From: Cubamyces lactineus
Lineage: Eukaryota; Basidiomycota; Agaricomycetes; Polyporales; Polyporaceae
Direction of reading: 5' to 3'
Assembly: GCA_022376465.1 (NCBI GenBank)
Contig: JACDTU010000019.1
Location: 372,001-436,000 of the forward strand
Length of the DNA: 64,000 bases
Positions within the stretch are counted from its first letter, which is position 1, and each line of letters starts with the position of its first letter. Position numbers and translations under genes: made by a program. This document shows, in pieces, positions 1-12,678 of the stretch. The notes under the pieces are model-generated. The model was not told the DNA's origin, ran no database searches, and saw only the letters and a program-made list of their open reading frames with translations.

Positions 1-467
1 ACTTCTCCGGCTCGGGCAGTACTCAGGCGGCTGACTAGATACTTGAACCTGATCGAACATAACAGTAGGCCTCTTTCGGAACTAATCTGTGCGTGATGAG
101 CCCACGCCAATGGATGAGAATGGCCGTCCGCTCGCCGCACGCAGATGTTGCTACCCAGATCCCGCCCAACAGGATTCGTTACGGAGGCGTGGCTCTTCAG
201 GGGAGGCTGGGCTGAAGCGGGTTACGACATCTCCATTGCCCGATCCGTAACAGTGCGAGGGGAAGGGGCTCGTTATCAGGGCCTGGAGAAGCATGCTTGA
301 GGAGGTGCTGACCAGCTCAACATGAACCTTCACCGATGCCGGTCGCCGAGCGACCCACGAGAGTCCGACCACCTCTTCTCCTCCCCGAAAACCTCAGGCT
401 GCTTGTGTCCGCTCTGTTCTCCGCTCCACAAGTGCTTTGGCCACTATTCCAATTACCGTTTCCGCAA
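1..467. other. Left-edge stretch, no gene recognised
   Basis: No supported gene. A plus frame is open from about 336 into the proposed first exon of the SET-domain gene, so the true start of that gene could lie as far upstream as 336. The rest shows only short unrecognisable ORFs and is probably promoter and 5' UTR. Confidence 0.4.
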
Positions 468-1660
468 ATGATGGAGACACGAGCTATCGAGCGAGGTCAG
501 CGAAAAGTCTTGGTCGAATTTGAAGCAAACCAGCTTACGACATCACGCCAGGTCGTTCTTTGACCACCCATTGTGACTCGTCCGATGAAGCTCGCCTTGT
601 ATCACGATCGGCGGATACCACGCGTGTCATCTCCGAGGATCCACTAGTCGTCATCGGGGACACCAGATACGAAGGAGCGCCATGCTTTCTGTACTTGCCT
701 CCGGGACAGGCGGACATGGTGTTTGTTGACTACCTCGAAAACCTACGATCCATCCTCCGGTGGCCTGTGTGGTCGCAATCGCCGATGACACCACCAGAAC
801 CTGCGTTCAGTGTCCGGGATGTTCCAGGAAAGGGAAAGGGGATGATTGCACGACGCGCGATAAAAGGAGGCGAGCTCATCTGGTCTGAACGCCCCATCTA
901 CGCCGCACGACGGACGCTCACTTGCGCATCTGACCAGACCGACGCTAACGGTGTTTTCTATCGGTCAGCCTTGCAAAGGTTATCCGCGGCCTCCAAGAGA
1001 ACATTCTTTGAATTGGAGAGCTCCTACCCTCAGACCGAGTTCGACATCGTTCCTGGTATCCTCAATACGAACTGCCTCGAGATCAGCATCTCGAATGGCG
1101 ACCCACCTGGAGATCACGACCCTGACCCACACGACTCATTCGCAGGCCTTTTCCCGACACTCTCGCGGGCAAACCACTCCTGCCGCCCGTCTGCCAATTA
1201 CTACTTCTCCGTGCAGTTCTTCACGGGCCAGCTATGGGCCACCCAAGATATTTCCCCGGGCGAGGAGATCACTATCACGTACACGCCGCTGACCGCCCCT
1301 CGAATGGAGCGTCGTGCCTTCCTCGCTCGGACGCGATTCTTCCTCTGCTCGTGCCCCGCTTGCTCGATACCCACAAATCAGGCAGAGACGAGCGACCGAA
1401 GACGAATAGCCATCTGTGAGCTCCTCGCTCGACTCCAGCATACCCAATACCCGCCGCGAATACCAAAGGAGGAGTTGGAGCAAGTACTGGAATGGGCAGT
1501 GGCTGAGCGGATGATGGTCGAGTACGCCAAGGTGTTATTGTTCGGCAGCCAGATCTTCACGCTCTACGGAGACCGCGAGACGGCAGCGGAGTGGGCGACT
1601 AGGGCATGGTCCGCATTCAGGATGGTGGAAGGAGAGTGGTCGCATCACTTGCCGCGATGA
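468..1660 (+). CDS. SET-domain protein (SMYD-like lysine methyltransferase fold)
   Basis: Putative protein-lysine methyltransferase that would use S-adenosylmethionine. The main exon (552-1660) shows an N-terminal SET segment (VPGKGKGMIARRAIKGGELI), the cofactor and substrate motif NHSCRPSANY, the motif GEEITITYT and a post-SET cysteine cluster CSCPACS. There is no MYND zinc finger, so this is the SET-only SMYD-like class common in basidiomycetes. The long frame has no ATG before 716. An upstream exon from ATG 468 (or 471) to 495 joins in frame across a 56-bp intron with ends GTCAGC and CCAG, which I prefer; a start at 716 would drop 52 plausible residues. The domain call is firm; substrate and start are not. 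It is convergent with the laccase gene. Confidence 0.75.
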
Positions 1661-2118
1661 AGCTGTAGGTTGCCGGGGGGTTACGGCATGTTCAAAACAT
1701 CGGCCAATTGTATCCGTAAGGCGTAGGTATCTCGGACCAGCTGTGGGTTATGGGACGCGGGCTGCAGATTGCAAGGAGCCGGGGAGCACTGGTTGGGGAG
1801 TTCGCATGTGTACTGGAGGGCTTATTTGCAAACAATGTCCGATTTATATTGTAAGCAGCAGCTAATTCCTACGGTGCACGAATATCCACCAAAGGAACGT
1901 CCACAAAGTGCCATTACTCCTAGACAGCGCCGAAGGTTGTAGCAGCACGAAGTGAAAATAGATATGACGCAGGAAGGTCAGGCCCGAAGATGGAGTGTAT
2001 CAACGACAAAGCAGGATTATGCGAACGCGCGAAGCTATTTTCGATAGCAGGGATGCATGTTGAGTTAGGTACAGACGAGTCTGGGATAGTTTGGCTGTTG
2101 CGAGACCCAGGAAGTAGC
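1661..2118. other. Convergent intergenic region
   Basis: Shared 3' region of the SET gene and the laccase gene. No supported ORF. It presumably holds both 3' UTRs and polyadenylation sites. Confidence 0.5.
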
Positions 2119-4372
2119 TCACAGGTCCGACGAGCCCAAGGCATCGTAGGTGGGGCATAGATCGCTCCAAGCCGCTGTAATAGTGTCAACGTCTGTCATG
2201 GTGATCGTGAAGAGATATCTTACTGGGCACGGGGTTGACCGAAGCTACGTCCGGCGTGTCCTCTGCAAACACAATAGCGAAGCCGGCCTCGAGGTGGAAG
2301 TCGATGTGGCAATGAAGGAACCACGGTCCGGGGTTGTCGGTCTACAATACCTAGGAATCAGAATCCTCCAACTTTCCTGAATATGAAGAACTTACAGTGA
2401 AACGAATGGTGACGTTGTCGCCAGGGTTACCGGTAGACACCGTGTCACGGCGAGGGGGGTTGACGTAGTTGTAATCCGTGCTCCCTGCGCTACGCACCAC
2501 GGAGAACGTGTGCTTCATACGTTCCATGAGTCACTCCGGATGCTCTCATAGATACAAGAAGACTTACACCGTGCAAATGGAAAGGATGAGGGGCGCCAGG
2601 AGCATTGGTCACACCGTCCGTAGTAATCATCGGGAACGACACCTCAATTGTGGAGTTAGAGGGCAAGACGTAGACACTGCCGTTCGGGAGCAACTGAGTC
2701 GCAGATTGCGCGCCACTGAGGATTTGGAGAAGGACAGGCACGGTCGGAGGAACGAATGTGTCACCGTTGATGAAGAAGTTCGTGCCGTTCTGTCAGAATG
2801 TAGCACTGTTACATGATCATTCGCACGGGAAATAGTCCAAGGATTTCACTCACGAATGAGAAGTTGAGGTTCAGAGCGAGGTCCACACCTCCCGCAACCG
2901 GGTCACCAGGCTATATATTCTGTGAGTTTAGGCTGTACCGCAACACACAACGAAGATAGCTACTCACCGCGGCGGGGCTGTCGAGAGGAACCAAGTCGGT
3001 CTCTGCAAGTGGAATTACGCTGGTTGTCGCATTGGTCGTTGGATCAACTTCATCCGCCCCAGAGTAGCGCAAGATGGCCGAGTTCAAGCCACCCGTGGTG
3101 TCGACTGTGCCGGTGTTCGGGATTGCGCGGATCCAGTAATTGTCGATGGCTTCGGTGGCATTGAGCTGAGTGCACTTGCGTGAGGAACATATCGAAACGT
3201 ATCGTGATCAGAAAGACTCACCACGAAAGAGTACCTTTGGGAAGCGAAGATCTGGATCGAGTCCACGGTCAAAGGCTCATGGTTAACTCCGTCGACTTCG
3301 ATGATCGTCATGTTGTGGCCGTCAATGGAAAAGGTGAAGTTGGGGTCACAAGAAAGCGACACTAGGCGGAACCGATAGCTACGAATAATATGGCAGGTCA
3401 GCCCTGGATCGACGTCTCCGTATCGGACGTGATAATTACCGTTTCCCTTGCTCCACCGTGATTACAGCTAGTTCGGACGCGTTTCCGCCGGAGTAGCGAC
3501 CAAGTCCGTTGATCAATATAGAGTCCGCACCAGGACTAGAAGAGCTATTAGCCTTAGTCGACACACCGGTAGTGGCGACACATACGGAAACGCAGGGCCC
3601 AATTTCGCGGCTGTGTGATACCAATCGGACAAGGTGATCACGGTGGTGTCTGCCATTGCGCGTTGAGATTATGCTTGTGAATCAAGTGATGATCGTCATT
3701 CAGCTCTCACCGTCGTCAACGTCATACAAGTCCGCATACGGGTCCGCTGGGTCGTAGACAACTAGAGGACCACGGAGTCCATCGCAGTATTGCGTAGACA
3801 GATGGCTATGATACCAGAAGGTACCTGACCATGGACCATTCAGTATCATCTCTTCAGAGGTGAATAGGAAGATACATGCCGGCTTGATCGGGGACTGTGA
3901 AATCGTACAAGAACGAGTTTCCTGTGGCGATAGGGCACTGATTGACGAAAGCCGCGCCGTCCGCCCAATTCGTTCCATGCTGGAAGAGGCCATGCCAGTG
4001 CTGAAGTCGTCGAAGCTTGTCAACACTTTTCGCCTCGAAAAAAGTAGGTTTTCAGCTCACGATAGTGGTAGACTTCAACATTGTTTCGTTACTGAGGTTG
4101 TCAATAACGTTAATTTGGAAGTTATCACCCTGCGAGAACCTGTCAAACAACGGCAATGCAAATGAAGCACGCTATACACATACCTTGTTCCCGGTGATGA
4201 GAGGCCCGGGAAAGACACCGTTCATGACCACGGCAGCACGGGTATACCCGTCAGGAGTGATGTCGGCATTGGAGATGGTTAAGTCAGTGACGGGGCCGAT
4301 AGCACCGTGTACGACACAGCACAAGGATAGACAGAGAGCGACGGAAGGTATGAGGCTTTGAAGGCGGCCCAT
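2119..4372 (-). CDS. Laccase (multicopper oxidase, EC 1.10.3.2)
   Basis: Secreted multicopper oxidase that oxidises phenols and reduces O2 to water; in white-rot fungi it acts on lignin. About ten short introns. The protein begins with a signal peptide ([17 protein letters not shown]...VHG) followed by [19 protein letters not shown]. All four copper signatures can be read: L1 [16 protein letters not shown]2 [17 protein letters not shown]3 HPFHLHG continuing [11 protein letters not shown], and L4 [15 protein letters not shown]. The residue ten after the L4 cysteine is Phe, which in the usual classification marks high-redox fungal laccases. A final small exon after an intron at about 2160-2215 gives the normal C terminus [17 protein letters not shown]. 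The gene looks intact, with ten His ligands and one Cys as expected. Confidence 0.93.
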
Positions 4373-4471
4373 AGTGGGACAAGATCAGTGGCACGGTTGA
4401 GGCGGTCTGGAACTGGTGAATGAGAGGCAAGTGTCGGGGTTGACTGAGGTACGTAGGCATTGCCTCGAGGA

Positions 4472-4478
4472 CTTTATA
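4472..4478 (-). promoter_or_regulatory. TATA box of the laccase gene
   Basis: TATAAAG on the minus strand, about 100 nt upstream of the laccase ATG. Position and sequence fit a strong fungal core promoter; assignment is by inference. Confidence 0.55.
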
Positions 4479-6227
4479 TGTTCGCGTAAATCTCTCTAGA
4501 CCAGGTACTGGCCGCTCTAGGGTGAAGACCATGGACACATCACGGCGTACTAGGAAACACTTACCAGTTCCGAGAGCGGCTTGCCGTGGGCAACTCAGAG
4601 CATTGCCGTGCGCAGTGGTCGCGCGCACGTCGGACAACAGCCAACAATTAGCCGCCCTGTCCGTCGCAGGCATTGTCCCCTCAACGTCCCACCTGATTAT
4701 AGAGTCGTCCCTCGAAGCAAAGCCATCTCTGTGTGTATTGCGAAGCTCGTAGTCTCTGCAGTGCCATGACGCGGCGGCACACCCAGGAGCCACTCACCTC
4801 TTTCACAAAAAACAGGAGCGTGCATGCCGCATGCGTTACTTGCTGTAATCATTCCATAGTGCAGCGCCGTACGATCCACACCGGCTCGTCTGAGTCCCGA
4901 CTTGGGTGGCCGGTAGTACGCATCAGAGGCTGAGCTGCGCACGTCTGGAAGGAACGGAGGCACTCAGTGGGCTCTGCGTAGAAGTGGTGCATACTCACAG
5001 GCGAGGCGGGGCTCATACTGCGGATACCGCTTCCTAGGAATGCGTTTCCATGTATGGTGAGAGGCGGGGCCAATGCGTTGCTGCGACCAGTCTATTGAGT
5101 ATGCGAAGATCGTTCTCACTCAAGATGGCTCACCTCAGACCCCGGTGGCTGAGCTGTAGAAGTGATGCCGGGAGGTGCCACTCGCTGGTGTTAGGCACGA
5201 AAGGTCTTCGGTAGTAGCCGGGAGTTGAGTAGCCGTGTGGCCTCCGCATGGAATCTACCTGCCTGTGGTTGGTCCCATGACAATCGCTATCCATCCTTGT
5301 AGCTTCATGCCACAGGGTCGTATGTGCGTAGTATGGCTTCCTGCCAGCGAAATCCATAGCTTTGGGCGCTAGCATGAACAAATCGTCAGTATATGACAGC
5401 CGCCTGCGCATAGCGAAGTTGTGAAAGGTTACGTTACCCCCGCGGATCCGATGTACGGAGGTCGACTTCATCCTTCTTGAGCCATTTGTGCGGCGCATAT
5501 TGTGTAACCCACTTGAAGTTATACACTTCCGTGCTGGAAGTCTCTTTTCTGCGAAATACGCTACCAAGCCAAAACCGAATGTGACCAGATAAGAGTTATC
5601 GCCTTACATGCGCCTTCCTAGTCGAAGCGCGTCTTACTTAGTACTACAGATGCAGTGGATGACAACGTATTCAGATGCCGGCCGCAGCGAACCTTTGACG
5701 AGGACCACGAGGCCGTGCAGCGTCGCTTGTGTGTTGTTTGCCCATCAGTGCCTTATCTGAGATGTCGCTGCTGCGGCCTGAACCGATGTTCGGACGATTT
5801 CTGGGATGCCGCAACAGTAAGAACATTGGAGACTTACCATACAGAGCTACGGATAGGCTAAACGCCACGGCAACAGACCGGAGCCGGATGTATCGTAGGC
5901 CTTGCAGCCCGCAGCCTGGGAATGAAAGTCTTCAAAACGTGTCCGTTCAACGGATACTCTAGCGATTGGCGGAAATTTGACTCACATGCACTTCGTCTTC
6001 ATCATCCATCGTATGTAAAGTTCCCATGAAGGCGCCAGGTACATGCCTCCATTTGTTGGCGACGTACATCCCAGACCGTGCTTGACCAGCAAGCAAGGTG
6101 TATGACCCGGCTGCGGCTGACGCGAGCGTCGCATCGGCGGGCGGTTGATGCACGGCCGCGCTGCGCTTTTGTCATCTTCGGATGCCGCACCTTGCCGTTT
6201 GCACCCTCCTTGGCTGGTAGACGAACT

Positions 6228-6233
6228 TATAAG
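6228..6233 (+). promoter_or_regulatory. TATA-like box of small secreted protein gene
   Basis: TATAAG 83 nt upstream of the ATG at 6311, in the context ACTTATAAGTTC. Confidence 0.5.
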
Positions 6234-6310
6234 TTCGGTGGTGGAGCGACGGTGAATAATAGCCCATCTGCTCTAGATTCGTTCATCTCGCATCGTTTTG
6301 GTCGCCTACC

Positions 6311-6691
6311 ATGCAATTCAAGACCTTCATCGCCCTTGCGAGCGTCGCCGCCGTCGCCTTCGCTGCTGTCAGTACATCCTCTACTCCGATGAGCCTGCTT
6401 CTCGAAGGCTGAGAATTGGACATCTCGTAGCCAGCCGAAGGGTCCACTGACGCTGACCTGACGCTGACGACGGCGGTTACGACCGATACGTTCACTGCGA
6501 GCAGGATTCTGCAAAGTTTTGAGAAGAGTGCGTCAATGAATCCTTTCGTCGATAACCGAGACTCACCACTATTTCGTCGTATAGCTGTGCCTTGGGTCAC
6601 CACTATCACGACCGACACTGTTTGGACGGTGACTCACACCGTGACGAAGGAGGCCCCGAGCGGCACGCCATTCTCTTCTCCAGCCTTCTGA
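6311..6691 (+). CDS. Small secreted Thr/Val-rich protein (three exons)
   Basis: Not a known family. Exons 6311-6367, 6431-6527 and 6585-6691 give 86 residues. Residues 1-19 (MQFKTFIALASVAAVAFAA) form a clear signal peptide with a likely cut after Ala-19. The mature part starts PAEGSTDADLTLTTAVTTD and ends in a Thr/Val-rich tail with alternating TVT triplets (TDTVWTVTHTVTK) before GTPFSSPAF. Both introns have GT-AG ends (GTCAGT...GTAG and GTGCGT...ATAG). The second is 57 bp and also open in frame, so intron retention would still give a protein. No cysteines are visible, unlike many effector-type proteins. It is too fragmented to appear as one ORF. Role unknown; extracellular by inference. Confidence 0.6.
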
Positions 6692-7174
6692 GCAGACGAC
6701 ATATCTCCGTCAACAACAATGTCAGAAGTTAGATCGCCGGAGTACATGGTAGCCTTGTCGTTGATGAGTATGGTTGGAGAGCTGTATATCTCGCTCTTGT
6801 AACATGTGATCTTCTCGTCGTTTCGCTGTTCATGGAATGGATATGAGCGTATCCTATTAGTGAGAGCCATGAGTCCTTGCCCAAGGTGACCACGACAGTT
6901 GTTACACCCTTTTCTGGATACCGAAGCAAACTGTGTCACAGCGAACGCCAGTCACAAGGAATGTCGCTACGAGAAGACCATGGCAGCAAGTAGTTGCCCA
7001 GAGGAAGCTGCGAGTTGCGATGAGACGTAGAAGAGCACTGGAACAGAGACGAGTTCGGGATGTAGACAGATAGATGAATAAAATAAGTCAATAGCGGTTA
7101 CACAATTCGACAGCAGAACGACTAAGAGCACAGGAAATCCAACCGAGGCGATGTCTAGGAGAGGGCTCGAGGCT
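6692..7174. other. Convergent intergenic region
   Basis: Between the stops of the small secreted protein (+) and HAP5 (-). No supported ORF. A plus-strand stretch near 6880 reads KVTTTVVTPFS, reminiscent of the Thr/Val tail of the preceding protein, but has no start or splice support. Confidence 0.4.
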
Positions 7175-8032
7175 CTATAGGGCCTGGAGGCTGTAGTAAG
7201 GATTGAAGCTATCCAAATTACCAGCATCAGCAGCTGCAAGTTCTCGGGTGGGATGTACGACTTCACCTGATCCAAGTCCACACCGTTGGAAACATCTTCC
7301 ACATTGTCGTCTTCATTCTCCAATGAAGCTTGTTGTGAGTCTTCTCGACTCTGAGGGGCCTACAAATATGATATGAAAATGCAGAAAGCCCATACGGTGA
7401 ACACCAGGATACTTACGGCAGCACCGTTGCCTTGCACTGCGGCACCTTTTTTCTGACCTTTGCCACCGGCCTGACCTGCTGCACCAGGAGGCTCCTCCCG
7501 GGGAACAATGTCGATGAGGAAGTCGAACTGGTCAGACTTGCTCAAAGCTTTCGCAATGTCGGCCCGAGATAGTGTTCGCCGCTTATTGGAGTCGGCTATG
7601 ATGAACGCCCTTGCAGTGATCTCCGCGATGAAGACTGCGTTCACACTTAGCCAATCTGCATAACATCGATGCGAATTGAACTAGGAGACCCACTTTCACA
7701 CGCCTTGCAGAATAGGATGGGTGCTGAGCATTGCATGAGCTCGCGTTGTAAGGCCTCGCAGAATGTTCAGCACCCACCGTCAGCCGCTATCATCTGCGCA
7801 ACAGGCATAACTTCTTTCACTACGTGTCTCTCCCATAGATCATGCGACTACTGACCTTGACTTCGGGGTCACTCTTCATGACTTTCTTGATGCGCGCAAG
7901 CGGGAGAGGAGGATGGCGGTAATCTGGTGTCTCCTGTTCAGCCGCATCGACTTGACGCTGCCAAAAGGAACGCAAGAACTCATGCAGAGGCTCTCCGGGC
8001 TGCACAAATGGTTTCGACGAGGACGAGGACAT
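7175..8032 (-). CDS. HAP5: CCAAT-binding factor subunit C (HAP5/NF-YC)
   Basis: Histone-fold subunit of the heterotrimeric CCAAT-binding factor, nuclear. The start [19 protein letters not shown] is followed by [19 protein letters not shown] and the histone-fold core: [17 protein letters not shown], then [60 protein letters not shown]. The core is assembled from four exons split by 50-90 bp introns. A Gly/Lys/Gln-rich segment follows, then an acidic tail ([11 protein letters not shown]). For the end I prefer a 50-bp intron (GTGTGG...TTGCAG) leading to [14 protein letters not shown] and a stop at 7175; reading straight through to 6967 gives an unlikely hydrophobic tail. The family is certain, the last exon only probable. 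It shares a 240-bp promoter with RVB1. Confidence 0.9.
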
Positions 8033-8272
8033 GGTTCAGAGTAACACTGAGAGCAACTTCCAGAGCTTCAGTCGCGCCGATCGAGCAGCCACCGACGCGC
8101 CCCGAGTTGGGGCGGAGCGTGTGCGGTGTTGCAACGCTTGCCAGCACATTCTGCGCGGAGATGATGCGGAGCTTCACATCCGCGCGCCTCTGCGTGCGTC
8201 GGTTGAGCGCGAGGCTCGTCGCGTCCCCCGGCCTCTACATCGTCCTCGTCCTCTTAGGCCAACTCATTCATC
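8033..8272. promoter_or_regulatory. Bidirectional promoter between HAP5 and RVB1
   Basis: 240 bp separate the two divergent ATGs, so both 5' UTRs and core promoters must fit here. No TATA box is visible and the region is GC-rich, as is common for constitutive divergent pairs. No CCAAT motif was seen, so HAP5 autoregulation from here is not supported. Confidence 0.5.
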
Positions 8273-10066
<1,794 letters not shown>

Positions 10067-11907
10067 TCTTCCCGCGAGTTTCTGTCGCGCTTCGGATAGT
10101 CGGTACGGGTGCTGTATATTCTGGTGCTTTGTTTTACTTGGTCTCCCCCGTGCCGCATATTGGTTGACCATCTATACTAGTCAGGTGAAGCCCAGTGTAC
10201 TAAAACAATGACGGACCTCGCATGGTTCTCCCCCCATATCTTGTATTAGAGCTACGCACACGATCAATGCGAGTCGTGGACATCGCGCAGAAGGAAGTGG
10301 CATCTCGCCGGATGCCAGACTAGGTCGGTCAATTCGCCGAACGGTAATTCGAAAGTTCGGATCGGTGGGCGCATTGCCAACTCCTACTCCGGTTCAGCAT
10401 CGCGAAGCCGGCCAGTAAGCGACGAGGTACTGCTTCCAACCTCGGTCTTGCCATACAGCATCTTGGATCACATTCTGTCACATTGAACATGGTGGTACGT
10501 TTCTAGCTGCCTGAGCATCTTGATATCGTGAGACACAGCTCTCTATCGGTGTGCGTCCTCTCGGCGGCTTGGTCTCACGAGCGTTCGTGAATGCACCATA
10601 GGAAGGCGGTGAGACTGCGACACGTAAGATGGCCTCTGGGCCGCCGGCACCGATTTTACGCGTCTTTTGATCTCCGTGTCAGGTCTTTCCAGTCAGCCTG
10701 GTGGCTCGTGGTCACCTGTGCACTCTGACCAGTGTCTTTCGAAGCCATCTTGTGGCATATTGAAGGCTAGGTGTTTCTTAGGCAGACACATGACCGTTAT
10801 CTGGGAAACAAGCTCATTCAAAAGTCGGCGAACGTTTCCTATATGAAGGGCAGCATCAGGTGCGTCGATATGCGTCGCTCCATATATTGCAGTAATGCTG
10901 AACTTGTGGCGGACGAGAAGCGTCCGGGAGAGGAGCCGAGGATAGAAGTAAATCACTAATATCACTTGAAGTGTGGCGAAGACTGGATCGCGCCGGTGTC
11001 GACCGCGGGTGACGTGACTGAGGTGCCGCAGCATTGCCCCGCACACCCTTCCATGTTACGTGAAGTCCATCGTCTTGCGGCCGCTACTACCGCAACGGCC
11101 GCAAATGACGACACTAGGCTGCGAACACACCGGCCCCAGGACCGGCCTGAGCGGCCTGGGCACGAGAAATGGCATGATGTATGTGAAAGTGACTGAGCAC
11201 GTGGTGAGTACCTCCTTGGCTCCGCGATCGCAGCAGTGAAGGTATCGCCGTCCAACCGGGTGCGCCGGACAGACGGAGGAGGTCATGGTTCCTTCACTTT
11301 CACTATGTTAGATATGGCGTTGCGACTCCCCCGTGCTGCACATCGCACGCTAGGGTTTGTTGGGGCGTCCTGTTGAGCTGAAGCGTCCCATCAAGTCGCC
11401 GCCACATAGCGTTATCTCGAACGCCGATATTTCTTTGAACTTACCGAGGTCGCCCAGACGTTATGTCGTGGTACGGCAGGACAAGGACATGGCCTCTCTC
11501 GACTCAGTCCGGAAGGCTCGGTCCCCGTCCTGGCCGGAGAGATCCAAATCGAGCATGGCGTGTGCGCCGTTCCTGTTCGGGCACTGGCCCTGGCACAAGA
11601 AGCGCGGCCGCGCTTCTTCTTCCCCGTCTATTCAGCCCAGAGGCCCGCAACTGGTGTGAAACAGCTCGCGCAGCCTCTATCGAAGCTGACACGATGATGC
11701 GCACAGTCTTCTGTCCTTGAGGGTCCTCGGGCGTGCCGCATCCGGCTCGAGGCGTCAATGACTGCCCACGCCATTTAAGTACCCTCGCGTCGCAGCAGAC
11801 GCAACCTACTTCCTGTCCCCTCGCCCTCTCCTCCCGAACGCCTCGGGGCTGCTCTGCTCAACTGTACTACCAACCAGCTCTCTTCGCACATTGTTGCTGT
11901 GTCAGCG
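10067..11907. other. Intergenic region, no gene recognised
   Basis: About 1.8 kb. Short ORFs on both strands show no domain, repeat or consistent splice chain. The right part is the promoter of the DUF6593-like gene, with a TTTAAG stretch near 11775. Confidence 0.45.
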
Positions 11908-12678
11908 ATGGTGAACAGGTCTCTGCCGTACTTCCTCGAGGACCGCACCGGTCAACATACTGGCACGGATTTGGACGAAATCTACGACCGTCTATTCCTC
12001 CACGTCGCCCGTGCACCGCCCAACCAGACCCGGGATCCCTCTGGGCTTACCCTACTGATGTATGATACCGGCCGACGCTCTTCAAGTCGGAGGCATTCCC
12101 GACCATCAGTGCGGGAGCCCTCAGTGATCCTAGACTTCGGTGCTAACGGGGCGCTGGGGACCATCTCGTTTCCCGGCTCGTCCGTGTCGTTACCAATGAG
12201 CCAATACTTGCGGAAAACGTCGATGTTTGCTGGGTGAGTTTGCCTTCCGTGTATGTTGCTATGAACCATATCCTGATAGATTCGCATAGCTCGCTTTCGA
12301 GGAAGTTCACCGGCTCAAACGGAGAGGACTACCGCTGGATATACCGGGGCGTCAAGGAGCACGAGTGGTTGGTAAGTGGGCGCATCATTGTCATCCTCCA
12401 TCGACATTGTCTGATGAATGTCACTAGTGCGTCGACTCTCGTGATTATGTCGTCGCGCAATACACCCTGAAGCCCCCAGAAAAACCTGCTTACAACACCT
12501 CTGGGAACATCTTGACGATTGATGAGCCTTTTGCGCACCTTGCTCTCGGTGAGTCAACGTACCTCAGCACGCCGGTGTCATGAATGCTTATACGATACTT
12601 TCACCCTTGATCAATGATCAATTAGAAATTGTCGCGGCGCTCACCATCATGCGGCACCTTGCTGCTAGCAAGTGCTGA
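11908..12678 (+). CDS. DUF6593-like basidiomycete protein
   Basis: Function unknown. Four exons joined by GT-AG introns of about 56-77 bp give about 195 residues. Exon 1 begins MVNRSLPYFLEDRTGQHTG at the first ATG. A central Arg/Ser-rich stretch (GRRSSSRRHSRPS) precedes the part that resembles the DUF6593 fold: MSQYLRKTSMFAGSLSRKF, YRWIYRGVKEHEWLCVD, DYVVAQYTLKPPEKPAYN, then LTIDEPFAHLALEIVAALTI and the stop after ASKC. The pattern of beta-strand-like segments around K-W-R followed by a C-terminal hydrophobic helix fits that family, which is expanded in mushrooms. No signal peptide, so probably cytosolic. Gene structure is well supported; the family name is from memory of its pattern. Confidence 0.68.

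Larger units (their letters stand above)
4373..6310. other. Long intergenic stretch between laccase and small secreted protein
   Basis: About 1.9 kb with no recognisable gene. It contains the laccase promoter at the left and the promoter of the small secreted protein at the right. A 145-codon minus ORF (5130-5567) and shorter minus ORFs near 5959-6153 look weakly protein-like but match no family I know, and no convincing splice chain links them. Confidence 0.45.

Noticed and set aside
5130..5567. 145-codon minus-strand ORF upstream of the laccase
   Set aside because: Looks faintly protein-like but no start, splice partners or family could be found.
6860..6960. KVTTTVVTPFS-like stretch after the small secreted protein
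   Set aside because: Similar in composition to the Thr/Val tail, but no start codon, signal peptide or splice link; not enough to call a duplicate.
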